The position numbers and the translations under genes were made by a program. The notes beneath the pieces were generated by a model, which had not been told where the DNA came from, ran no database searches, and saw nothing but the letters and a program-made list of their open reading frames with translations. From Paenibacillus sp. FSL R7-0273 (lineage in GTDB: Bacteria; Bacillota; Bacilli; Paenibacillales; Paenibacillaceae), in assembly GCF_000758625.1 (NCBI RefSeq), contig NZ_CP009283.1, positions 1,003,501-1,067,500 of the forward strand: a stretch of DNA of 64,000 bases, read 5' to 3'. Below are positions 44,425 through 52,258 of this stretch, piece after piece (position 1 is the stretch's first letter; each line of letters starts with the position of its first letter).

Positions 44425-44443
44425 ATTTAGAACGAGTCTAAAT
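44425..44443. promoter_or_regulatory. PerR/Fur-like operator
   Basis: ATTTAGA-ACGAG-TCTAAAT is a perfect 7-bp inverted repeat. Its centre TTAGAACGAGTCTAA agrees with 10 of the 14 defined positions of the PerR consensus TTATAATNATTATAA. Placed just after the -10 box, it would repress dps until peroxide or iron status changes. Confidence 0.5.
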
Positions 44444-44481
44444 ACAATAACAAATAATTAAACTATAGGAGGCTGTTTAGA

Positions 44482-44937
44482 ATGAGTACCCATGTCAATA
44501 ACCAGACCGAACTGCACGCCGCATTGAACCGCCAGACTGCAAACTGGACACTGCTTGGAGTGAAGCTGCATCATTATCACTGGTATGTGAGCGGAGCACA
44601 GTTTTTCACCCTGCATGCCAAATTTGAAGAGCTCTATACTGAGGCTGCTACCTATGTGGATGATCTGGCTGAACGTCTGCTCGCTATCGGCGGTAAGCCG
44701 GCCTCTTCAATGACCCAATACCTGGCCCTCTCCGAGCTGAAGGAAGCAGCCGGCGGTGAGAGCGCGAAGGATATGGTGGCCCAGCTGATTAAGGACTTTG
44801 CACAGGTATCCGAGGAGCTTAAGAGTGCAATTTCCGCAGCGGAGGAGCTTAGCGACCAGCCGACAGCTGATCTTCTGATCGGAATCAGAACCAGCGTTGA
44901 GAAGAACGCCTGGATGCTGAATGCCTATCTGGCTTAA
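44482..44937 (+). CDS. dps: Dps-family mini-ferritin
   Basis: 151-residue four-helix protein. LHHYHWYVSG and FFTLHAKFEELYTEAATYVDDLAERL carry the His, Asp and Glu ligands of the inter-subunit ferroxidase site of Dps dodecamers, which oxidise and store iron and protect DNA from peroxide. AGGAGG precedes the ATG. It is a single gene with its own promoter, operator-like box and terminator. Confidence 0.95.
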   Translation: MSTHVNNQTELHAALNRQTANWTLLGVKLHHYHWYVSGAQFFTLHAKFEELYTEAATYVDDLAERLLAIGGKPASSMTQYLALSELKEAAGGESAKDMVAQLIKDFAQVSEELKSAISAAEELSDQPTADLLIGIRTSVEKNAWMLNAYLA

Positions 44938-45000
44938 TAATAACAGCCTGATGAAAAATAGCTGATGCTGCCTTGCCCCTGTGCAGGCTGCTGGAGCGTT

Positions 45001-45034
45001 AAAGTGCCCGTGCGATAACCGCACGGGCACTTTT
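45001..45034. terminator. Bidirectional terminator
   Basis: AAAGTGCCCGTGCG (45001-45014) pairs perfectly with CGCACGGGCACTTT (45020-45033). It has A/T runs on both flanks and lies between convergent dps and the AIM24 gene. Confidence 0.9.
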
Positions 45035-45044
45035 GGTATACAGC

Positions 45045-45752
45045 TTATTTAATGAATACGCCGCCGAACGGCAGCGCCTCGCGCAAAAAGCGCTTGATGA
45101 TGCCGTCCTCGTCATTCTCACGTTCAAAGCGGCGGCTCTGGCGTCCTGCCTGGAACAGCACCGGCCCGTGGCCGGTCATTTTCCAGTGGTAGCTCATGTG
45201 CTGGCTGGCCAGATGGTTTCCGTAGACGGTCAGCTCAAGCCTGGCGTTCTCAGGATAGGCAATAATACTGCCTGCATCCACATATAGCGGCTCAGTGGGG
45301 TGAAGCTCTGCCTCACAGACTGTTCCTTCGGTAAGAATGCCGATGCTGCCGTGGCCGGCAAATTTCACCTTTACTACATCACGGGTTACCAGCATGTTCT
45401 TCATGCTCAGCACCCGGGTCTGCATCGAAATTCCGTTGCTGTAAAAGAACAGATGCCTGAAATCATAGAGCAGGTCACTTTTGCCCTCGAGCTGCAAGGT
45501 TTTTACCCGGTAGCCCGGCGGCAGGGCCGCAACGAATCTGCAGGGCCCGGACAGGTCCGAACGGATCAGCTTGCGCTTGCGGTACATCCCCTTGACATCC
45601 ATCAGCCGGTCTGCCCGTCCGGAAGAAGGGCCCTGATAGGCGATAATCTGCTGGGGATGCAGGACATGGATTTCTTCATTCTCCCCGACTGTAAAAGCGA
45701 CGGCTTGTCCGCTGCCGCTGTCGCCTTCATCCTGGATGTCGATGTTCATCAT
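45045..45752 (-). CDS. AIM24-family protein
   Basis: 235 residues of repeated short beta strands with Gly-rich turns, the beta-prism layout of AIM24/TerD-like proteins of unknown biochemical role. Recognisable family segments include EGTVCEAELHP, YVDAGSIIAYPENARLELTVYG and a Gly-Pro-Val-Leu-Phe-Gln stretch near the C terminus. No signal or membrane segment. It follows a membrane-anchored coiled-coil gene by 40 bp on the same strand, so they likely form one operon. Confidence 0.82.
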   Translation of the reverse strand: MMNIDIQDEGDSGSGQAVAFTVGENEEIHVLHPQQIIAYQGPSSGRADRLMDVKGMYRKRKLIRSDLSGPCRFVAALPPGYRVKTLQLEGKSDLLYDFRHLFFYSNGISMQTRVLSMKNMLVTRDVVKVKFAGHGSIGILTEGTVCEAELHPTEPLYVDAGSIIAYPENARLELTVYGNHLASQHMSYHWKMTGHGPVLFQAGRQSRRFERENDEDGIIKRFLREALPFGGVFIK

Positions 45753-45792
45753 GCATACTCCTTCCTATTTTAAATGCTATTGCCGTGCAGCT

Positions 45793-46320
45793 TCAGCGCA
45801 GCCGGTCACGCAGGCTGTCCCCTTTTCTGGAGCGGTGGCGCATTGTAAAGCGCAGCAGCCGGATGATTACAAAGTAGCCGAGAACAAGGGCGATTCCGGT
45901 AATAAACGTAACCTTAATCCGGTTATAATAATTTTCGCGCTCGGTGCGGTCATTTTTTAGCTCATCCACAACCAGGCTAAGCTGGCGGTTCTGCTCCTGC
46001 AGCGCTTCATTCTGGGCCTGATAGGTCTGCATCTGCTCCAGGGTCTGGCCCAGCTGGGTCTGTGTTTCCCCCAATGCGTCAACAGTCTGCCCCAGCTGAT
46101 CCTTAGTCTGCTGCAGCTCTTCAACCGTATCCTGATAATTCTGCTGCAGCCTGTTCACTTCGCCGGGCAGCTCTGAAAAATTCTGCAATCCATTATATAA
46201 ATCACTGAAATAATTGGCCTTTGCGGTTTGAGCCGGCAGGTAGACGGAAATACCGAGCAGCAGCAGAGCCGATAACGACAGTTTTTTCCATGCTCGGGTG
46301 AGCCGTGTTTTGCTGTTCAT
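45793..46320 (-). CDS. Exported coiled-coil protein with C-terminal membrane anchor
   Basis: 175 residues, no named family recognised. A signal peptide (about 1-35, ending AQTAKA) is followed by a Gln-rich coiled coil (about 50-130, repeated QTKDQLGQTVDALG-like heptads), then a hydrophobic segment (about 136-158) and a basic cytosolic tail. ATG 46320 is chosen because AGGTGG lies 8 bp upstream. Upstream of, and probably cotranscribed with, the AIM24 gene. Confidence 0.72.
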   Translation of the reverse strand: MNSKTRLTRAWKKLSLSALLLLGISVYLPAQTAKANYFSDLYNGLQNFSELPGEVNRLQQNYQDTVEELQQTKDQLGQTVDALGETQTQLGQTLEQMQTYQAQNEALQEQNRQLSLVVDELKNDRTERENYYNRIKVTFITGIALVLGYFVIIRLLRFTMRHRSRKGDSLRDRLR

Positions 46321-46592
46321 ATCATTCACCACCTGTAATAGGTTCGTACTGCTAATAGTTTAGCATAGAGAGGGATATATAGGCACTTTTGATCGAAGTG
46401 TGGCAGCATTTGGCGTAATAATAGGGCAAATGCTGCACTATTATATAGGAACATAGCGGTTTAAGCATTTTTACCCCTGCGCTGCCGGACGTAACCAAAG
46501 AGTAATACCGTAATGGAGCGGGGCTGGTTTCATTTTGGCTTTCCATGCAGCGGATAATTAACGTATACTGTGAACGGGGAGGGGCTGATCGT

Positions 46593-47279
46593 ATGAATAA
46601 ATGGCTGAAAACATTGCTGTTTCTCGCAGGCTCTGCGCTTTTGACACGTCTGATTCCGTTCTCATCGGTGTTCCGTAATCTGGACACCATGTTTCATGAA
46701 TTCGGGCATGCGCTGGTTACCCTGCTGCTCTCAGGAAAAGTGCTGAGGATTGAGCTGTACGCTGACCATAGCGGTGTAACCTATTCGGCGGTGGAAGCAG
46801 GCTGGAGGCCGGTGCTGGTATCGCTGTCAGGGTATCCGCTCGCTTCGCTTTTTGCCCTGCTGCTGTTTTATCTGTATGCCAGAGGGCGTGAACGGTGGGG
46901 GCTGCTGTTATCCTCGCTGGTCGCACTGATTATGCTTGCGCTGTATGTCAGGGGCGGCTTCGGCATGCTCTGGCTGGGCGGGTTCATTGCCCTCAATCTT
47001 GCTATGCTGTACCTCTGGCCCAAGGCAGGCAAATACTATTATCTGTTTTTGGCCTTCCTGACACTGGAAGAGTCGGTGCTGGGAACGCTATTCCTGTTCT
47101 CCGCTTCGCTGCTGTCCCCTTCAAGAGCCGGGGATGCTGCAAATCTGGCGGGACTGACGTTTTTGCCGGCAGTTTTCTGGGCCGCGTTCTTTGTTCTTTT
47201 TTCATTATTCTGTGCAAAATGGTCGCTTGGCTATTTTTTCAGGAGCGAGGGGATGCGCAGCTACAGGAAAAGCCGGTGA
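46593..47279 (+). CDS. M50B-like membrane metalloprotease family protein
   Basis: 228 residues with about six hydrophobic segments. MFHEFGHALVTL contains the HExxH zinc motif within or next to a membrane helix, as in site-2-type proteases. A clear second metal-ligand (N/LDG) motif is not seen, so activity is uncertain. GGGGAGGGG precedes ATG 46593; an earlier ATG at 46545 lacks a site. Divergent from the coiled-coil/AIM24 operon. Confidence 0.75.
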   Translation: MNKWLKTLLFLAGSALLTRLIPFSSVFRNLDTMFHEFGHALVTLLLSGKVLRIELYADHSGVTYSAVEAGWRPVLVSLSGYPLASLFALLLFYLYARGRERWGLLLSSLVALIMLALYVRGGFGMLWLGGFIALNLAMLYLWPKAGKYYYLFLAFLTLEESVLGTLFLFSASLLSPSRAGDAANLAGLTFLPAVFWAAFFVLFSLFCAKWSLGYFFRSEGMRSYRKSR

Positions 47280-47465
47280 GGGGGCAGAGGAATTTCGTCA
47301 TTTTTAGACAAAAGGGCATGTTTTCATAAAGAGGCAATCTGCTTTTAAGTAGAGTGGCTCTTTTTTTGTCGATAATATAGAGGCGAACATATATTCCATG
47401 ACAAGGAGTTGTCCGCCATTATTGGTACATTAATAGAAGAACCAAAAAAAGAAAGAGGTGGAAAT

Positions 47466-48116
47466 ATGCAAGCAAGTATCCAGCCCATATTTACATGGAG
47501 CCGAAGCCGGATTTTTGCCGGGAATTCCCGGAATTTAATATTGCTTGTGGAATGGAAAGGCCTGTCCCAGGGAGAGGAGGCGCGCAAAAAAAGCCGTAAG
47601 GTGGTAGCACGGGAAATCGAGCTTCGCATCTGGCTGGAGTCTCATTTAACCTTTATCGGAGCCCATGGCTGTACCGCTGAAGCCGGTGAAGGAAGATCGC
47701 TGCTGCTCAGGCTGGGCAAAATCCACTCCGGTGCCCGCAAATTTATCTGTCTGGAGTTCGAAACGAAGGGCATGCCTGCCGGAATCCACGAGGCGCTCTG
47801 GCTGCAATGGCAGTACAAGCAGCCGCCGGTGGAACGGATCAGGGAGCTGCCGCTGCAAAAGCTGGGACTGGAGTATTCGCATCATACCGATGTGCTGGCT
47901 ATGGAAGGCAGCTTCCATGTCGAGAAGCATCTGGAGCTGCTGAAGATGATTAGGGTGCTGGAGGAGGCATCATCGTTCCACAATCGCAGCAATGATCCGG
48001 TGCTGGCGGAGAGAATCCGCAGACAGGCGGATAAGCTGCTGCTGCTGGCAGCACGCTCAGGTGATATGCAGCTTGTGAAGGAAGCGGAAGTGCTGTATAA
48101 GCGGCTTGAGGCATAG
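47466..48116 (+). CDS. Conserved hypothetical protein, possibly a VWA-family protein without the VWA domain
   Basis: 216 residues. The opening IQPIFTWSRSRIFAGNSRNL and the middle LLLRLGKIHSGARKFICLEF faintly resemble the beta regions flanking the VWA domain in bacterial VWA (Ca-activated chloride channel-like) proteins. The C-terminal helical HVEKHLELLKMIRVLEEA resembles their helical tail. The metal-binding DxSxS motif of a VWA domain is absent. This likeness is from memory and weak; function unknown. AGAGGTGG precedes ATG 47466. Confidence 0.6.
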   Translation: MQASIQPIFTWSRSRIFAGNSRNLILLVEWKGLSQGEEARKKSRKVVAREIELRIWLESHLTFIGAHGCTAEAGEGRSLLLRLGKIHSGARKFICLEFETKGMPAGIHEALWLQWQYKQPPVERIRELPLQKLGLEYSHHTDVLAMEGSFHVEKHLELLKMIRVLEEASSFHNRSNDPVLAERIRRQADKLLLLAARSGDMQLVKEAEVLYKRLEA

Positions 48117-48372
48117 CCTGCTGCTGATGGCGTTAATGGGGATAACGAAGCATCAGGGCTGTGAGCGGGAAAAAATTGCGATACATACATAATGGAGAAC
48201 CCGTCGTTAAAGGCTGCTTCACAGATTATGCATTATATAAATGTGGTAATGTAGTAAAATAGTTCTATTATCTTTTTGTGACTCGGTTATTAGATTCTCA
48301 TTCATGGATAAATATAACTAATTTATATAAAATAATGGGTCTATTTTACCATATATCAAGGGGAACTGAAAA

Positions 48373-49338
48373 ATGACAGACCGATTAATCCGGCTGATGC
48401 GCATCATCACGTTAGTGCAGGCCAAACCTGGGATTCTGGCGCGTGAGCTGGCAGAACGCTGCGGTAACAGCGAAAGAACGATCTATCGGGATATGGATGC
48501 GCTCAGCGCCATGCACATCCCGATCACCCACTTGGGGCATGGGAAGGGATACGCTTTTATCGGTAATTTTGCATTGTACCCTTTGGATCTGACAGATGCT
48601 GAGGCGGCCGCCTTTTCACAGCTGCGCAAAGTTATGAAGGACATCAAGCCTTTGCTGCCGACGGAATTTGAAACGGCCTATGAAAAAATAATGGCTGCAC
48701 AATATAAGCGAAATGCGGAAAGGGAAGAAACGATGGAAAGTACAAAAAAGGAATCCAGGCAGCCCGGGACGGACTGGAATAGGGTGCAGCTGGAGCAGCC
48801 GGCTTTTCTTACAGAAATATTATCTGCTGTGATGAAGCAGCGGAGCGTGCAGGCAGACTACATGGAGAACGGGAGGGAGGAGCAGGGGATAAGGATTGAT
48901 CCCTACTGCTTAGTTCCGCTGGAGAGCCGGATGTATCTGATCGGTGCCTGCCACCGGTTCGGGAGAATCCGCGCTTTTCACATTAACGGCTTCTCCAAGG
49001 TGAATCTGCTCGATAACTGGTTTTCCAAGGAACGCTTTGACCTGCAGGCCTTCATGTCCCAGAAATGGAGCCTGAATCAGGACAGTGTGCAGGTTGAATT
49101 CAGAATACGGTTCTCGGACAGGATGATGGAGCGGCTGAAGTATGAAGAGCTTCTGGTGAAGCCGAGCAGGGTGGACAGGCAGAACGGCTGCATGCATTTT
49201 AAGGTGGCTATTGAGGAGGATATCGCTTTTGTCCGCTGGCTGATGAGGTTTGAAGAGGAGGCGGAGATTCTGGAGCCGTATTATTACAGGGATGTGCTCA
49301 GATATCATATGGAGCAATGGCTGGTTCTCTACAGATAA
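48373..49338 (+). CDS. WYL-domain transcriptional regulator with N-terminal HTH
   Basis: 321 residues. The N-terminal winged helix (about 1-60) has LARELAERCGNSERTIYRDMDAL, typical of DeoR/HTH_11. The WYL domain (about 140-250) has RIDPYCLVPLESRMYLIGACH, the pattern that senses ligands or nucleic-acid signals, and the WCX extension follows. AAGGGGA precedes the ATG. The target is unknown; a pair of oppositely oriented TAAAATAG boxes upstream may be its own operator. Confidence 0.88.
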   Translation: MTDRLIRLMRIITLVQAKPGILARELAERCGNSERTIYRDMDALSAMHIPITHLGHGKGYAFIGNFALYPLDLTDAEAAAFSQLRKVMKDIKPLLPTEFETAYEKIMAAQYKRNAEREETMESTKKESRQPGTDWNRVQLEQPAFLTEILSAVMKQRSVQADYMENGREEQGIRIDPYCLVPLESRMYLIGACHRFGRIRAFHINGFSKVNLLDNWFSKERFDLQAFMSQKWSLNQDSVQVEFRIRFSDRMMERLKYEELLVKPSRVDRQNGCMHFKVAIEEDIAFVRWLMRFEEEAEILEPYYYRDVLRYHMEQWLVLYR

Positions 49339-49419
49339 TCCGGAACGGGCAGGAATAACCCTGTCCTGTCTTGGATTTTTAAGCCGGGTATACACATTCC
49401 AGAGCTTCACTGGGGGCAT

Positions 49420-49450
49420 TTGACCTTTGTTCAATTTCAATACATATACT
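49420..49450 (+). promoter_or_regulatory. Candidate modAB promoter
   Basis: TTGACC (49420-49425) with CATATA at 17 bp or TATACT at 19 bp as the -10. The -10 overlaps an arm of the inverted repeat CATATACTATT (49443-49453) / AATAGTATATG (49499-49509). Confidence 0.5.
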
Positions 49451-49512
49451 ATTTATGTCTAAATATAAACAAACATAACTAAACATATAGTAAAGTGGAA
49501 TAGTATATGCTA

Positions 49513-49543
49513 GAATTACATCAAAATATATTAGATGTAATTC
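49513..49543. promoter_or_regulatory. Perfect 10-bp inverted repeat before modA
   Basis: GAATTACATC-N11-GATGTAATTC, ending directly before the modA Shine-Dalgarno GGGGAGG. It could be an operator or an RNA hairpin next to the ribosome site. Confidence 0.55.
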
Positions 49544-49558
49544 GGGGAGGAATTGGGC

Positions 49559-50347
49559 ATGCTCAAATTCAGGAAATTAGCGGCAGTGATGATGTCTGTA
49601 TTGCTGGCAACAGGGGTATCGGCTGCAGCGGGCAGCCAGGCCGAGGCAGCAGTCAAGAAGACAGAAATAATCGTATCCGCAGCAGCCAGCCTGCAGGACA
49701 GCCTGGACAAAATCGCAGTTCAGTATGAGAAGCAGCACCCTGACATTGACCTTGTGTTCAACTATGGAGCTTCCGGCACGCTGCAGAAGCAGATTGAACA
49801 AGGGGCACCGGCCGACCTGTTCTTCTCTGCCGGAGATAAGCAGATGAAGGCACTGGTTGACGGCGGGCTTATCTCGGAGAATAAGCAGCTTTTAATGAAC
49901 CAGCTCGTACTGGTTGTTCCTTCTAACTCGCAGACGAAAATTACAACTATTACACAGCTTACTGATAAAGCCTTTAAGAAGGTAGCCGTCGGCCAGCCCG
50001 AGTCCGTACCTGCCGGCCAGTACGCCCAGCAGTCATTGACGGCCAAGAAGGTATGGGATACACTGCAAAGCAAGCTGGTCTTTGCCAAGGATGTCCGCCA
50101 GGTCCTTTCCTATGTAGAGACAGGTAATGCTGATGCAGGCTTCGTATATAAGACAGATGCCCTGACCTCTAAGAAGGTGAAGATCGCGCTTACTGTAGGC
50201 GGACATGTACATAAGGCCATCAACTACCCTGTAGGCATTGTTAAGGAATCTGATCATCAGGCAGAAGCGAAGGCCTTCTATAATTATGTTCAGACAAAGA
50301 CAGCGGGCAGCGTCTTTACAAGCTACGGCTTCTCGCTGGCTAACTAA
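49559..50347 (+). CDS. modA: Molybdate (or tungstate) ABC transporter substrate-binding protein
   Basis: 262 residues. IIVSAAASLQDSLDKIA, NYGASGTLQKQIEQGAPADLFFSAG and the later VRQVLSYVETGNADAGFVYKTDA are the ModA oxyanion-binding motifs. The signal sequence (about 1-30, MLKFRKLAAVMMSVLLATG then Ala-rich) has no lipobox cysteine, unusual for a Gram-positive binding protein, which is normally lipid-anchored. ATG 49559 is 8 bp from GGGGAGG. ModB follows after 31 bp. Confidence 0.93.
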   Translation: MLKFRKLAAVMMSVLLATGVSAAAGSQAEAAVKKTEIIVSAAASLQDSLDKIAVQYEKQHPDIDLVFNYGASGTLQKQIEQGAPADLFFSAGDKQMKALVDGGLISENKQLLMNQLVLVVPSNSQTKITTITQLTDKAFKKVAVGQPESVPAGQYAQQSLTAKKVWDTLQSKLVFAKDVRQVLSYVETGNADAGFVYKTDALTSKKVKIALTVGGHVHKAINYPVGIVKESDHQAEAKAFYNYVQTKTAGSVFTSYGFSLAN

Positions 50348-50378
50348 TACCGAATGAAGATAAGCGGGGTGGAAGCGG

Positions 50379-51041
50379 GTGGAGATTAACTGGACTGAAT
50401 TTTTCGCCCCTGTCTGGCTTTCCGTCAAAATTGCTGTCATTACCAGCATTATTGTATTTATTCTGGCTTCCTGGGCGGCTAAGCTGATGGCAGGCCGGAA
50501 ATTTCCCGGCTACAGTCTGCTGGAGACTGTATTGATGCTGCCGCTTGTCCTGCCGCCGACGGTAGTCGGCTTTGTGCTTCTGGTCATTCTGGGGCGCAGG
50601 AGCTGGATCGGTGAGCTGTACGAGCGGCTTACGGAGCAGACTATACTGTTTACATGGGGAGCAGCGGTTATAGCTGCGGTAGTGGTTGCATTTCCGCTGG
50701 TCTACCGGACAGTCAAGGCCGGCTTTGAGGAAGTGGATAAGGATATTGAGGATGCTGCACGTGCCCAGGGGGCCAGCGAGCTGCAGGTGCTGCGCTATGT
50801 GACCCTGCCGCTGGCGGGCCGTGCGCTGTCTGCCGGGTTCGTGCTGGGCTTTGCCCGGGGGCTTGGGGAGTTCGGGGCTACTATTATGGTGGCCGGAAAT
50901 ATACCGGGGCGGACCCAGACTGTGCCGACGGCTATTTATGTTGCCGTTGACGGCGGCAATATGACGCTTGCCTGGATGTGGGTCTGTTCCATTATTATTA
51001 TTTCTGCGCTTATGCTGATGTTTGTGAACCGCCGTTCCTGA
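50379..51041 (+). CDS. modB: Molybdate ABC transporter permease
   Basis: 220 residues, five to six hydrophobic segments, GTG start. The EAA loop AARAQGASELQVLRYVTLPLAG contacts the ATPase, and the downstream FARGLGEFGATIMVAGNIPGRTQT is diagnostic of ModB. No ATPase gene (modC) follows: the transcript ends in a terminator and the next gene is on the other strand. An ATPase encoded elsewhere must serve it. Confidence 0.93.
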   Translation: MEINWTEFFAPVWLSVKIAVITSIIVFILASWAAKLMAGRKFPGYSLLETVLMLPLVLPPTVVGFVLLVILGRRSWIGELYERLTEQTILFTWGAAVIAAVVVAFPLVYRTVKAGFEEVDKDIEDAARAQGASELQVLRYVTLPLAGRALSAGFVLGFARGLGEFGATIMVAGNIPGRTQTVPTAIYVAVDGGNMTLAWMWVCSIIIISALMLMFVNRRS

Positions 51042-51068
51042 ACGGCGGAAGCGTACAGCTGCAGACTA

Positions 51069-51112
51069 AAAACTCCGGCTTCGCCTGTTCATTCAGGAAG
51101 AGCCGGAGTTTT
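51069..51112. terminator. Bidirectional terminator
   Basis: AAAACTCCGGCT (51069-51080) pairs with AGCCGGAGTTTT (51101-51112) over a 20-nt loop; it sits between convergent modB and the PBP-domain regulator. Confidence 0.85.
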
Positions 51113-51129
51113 GTCTGTGCAGCCAAGGT

Positions 51130-52143
51130 TCAGGTCTCGTATATAATGTCGCCTGTGCCTGTAAGATCATAGCTGTGAATCGAATTAAGCTCATTTTTGA
51201 AGGCCGGAGAGCGCAGAATATCAAGAACCGCGCTGATCCATTGTTCATTCTCCGGCTTCTTGAGCATTACCAGGTCATAACGCTCCTTAATCAGCGGGAT
51301 GAATTCCAGGCCGTCAATAATTTTGGCGGCCTTTTCGATGCCTATGCCCACATCGGCTTCCCCGCGTGCTACGCGGCCGGCTACAGCCAGATGGCTGTTC
51401 TCCTCGGTCCCATATCCGCTGAGCCCGGCTGCAGGAATTCCGTGCAGCCGCAGCTGCTCGTCCAGCAGCACCCGTACGCCGGAGCCGCGCTCACGGTTAA
51501 TCAGCTTCAGGCCCGGCTGCTGCAAATCCTGCCAGCTCCGGATACTCCGCGGATTGCCCTGCTGTACATAGAAGCCGGCGCTGCGGGTCAGCATGTGCAC
51601 GACGAGATAGGAGAAGCCGACCATCAGCTTACGGATGTAGGGAAGGTTATACTCTCCTGTGTCACCGTCCAGCAGATGGGTGCTGACAATATCAGATTCG
51701 CCGTGATACATGGCGATCAGGCTGTCGAGGCTGCCGGCATAGGAGCGGAGCGGCCGTGAAGAGGGCAGGCTGCGCTCCAGATGGGTTGCCAGAATATCAA
51801 GGGACATATCCTGTCCGGTAATCACAATGTTCGTTACGGCAGTCTTCGCCGGTCCTGTTCCAGGCTGGCCGAGATGAAGCGGAGGCGAGAAGGTGGCCGG
51901 CGGCAGAACAAACGGCGTACCCGTCTGCAGAGGAACGGGAGCTGCGCTTTGCGGAGCTGCAGCTGCACCGCTGCTGCGTGAATGCTGCTTATATGCTTCC
52001 AGATCGGAGTGGTCCACCCGCATCTGCTTGCCTACCCGGTAGGAAGGCAGCTCGCCTTTTTTGATCAGATCATAAACCTTTAATTTGGATATTTTCAACA
52101 GCCGGGCTATTTCCTCGGTTGTATAGGAAGTATTCTCGGACAT
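51130..52143 (-). CDS. HTH regulator with periplasmic-binding-protein-like sensor domain
   Basis: 337 residues. An excisionase/MerR-type helix-turn-helix (about 1-55: TTEEIARLLKISKLKVYDLI) is joined by a Pro/Ala linker to a PBP-like domain (about 95-335) with SGVRVLLDEQL, ADVGIGIEKAAK and LVMLKKPEN. Similar one-component regulators sense molybdate or related oxyanions. Convergent with modAB, it is the likely regulator of that operon, replacing ModE. No signal peptide, so it acts in the cytosol. Confidence 0.82.
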   Translation of the reverse strand: MSENTSYTTEEIARLLKISKLKVYDLIKKGELPSYRVGKQMRVDHSDLEAYKQHSRSSGAAAAPQSAAPVPLQTGTPFVLPPATFSPPLHLGQPGTGPAKTAVTNIVITGQDMSLDILATHLERSLPSSRPLRSYAGSLDSLIAMYHGESDIVSTHLLDGDTGEYNLPYIRKLMVGFSYLVVHMLTRSAGFYVQQGNPRSIRSWQDLQQPGLKLINRERGSGVRVLLDEQLRLHGIPAAGLSGYGTEENSHLAVAGRVARGEADVGIGIEKAAKIIDGLEFIPLIKERYDLVMLKKPENEQWISAVLDILRSPAFKNELNSIHSYDLTGTGDIIYET

Positions 52144-52258
52144 AAGCTAAAGCCTCCTGGAGGTGCACTGCGGCAGCGCTCATTAAGTCTAAAAGATAGA
52201 TCAAGCCTACCTTATTTTGAGAGCGTACGCAATGAATAACGGCAGACTGGACTTGCTG

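Larger units (their letters stand above)
44157..44481. other. Intergenic region upstream of dps
   Basis: Contains the terminator at 44193, a GCGGGAT/ATCCCGC pairing between about 44233 and 44278, a promoter at 44387-44416 and a dyad box at 44425-44443. No gene seen. Confidence 0.6.
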
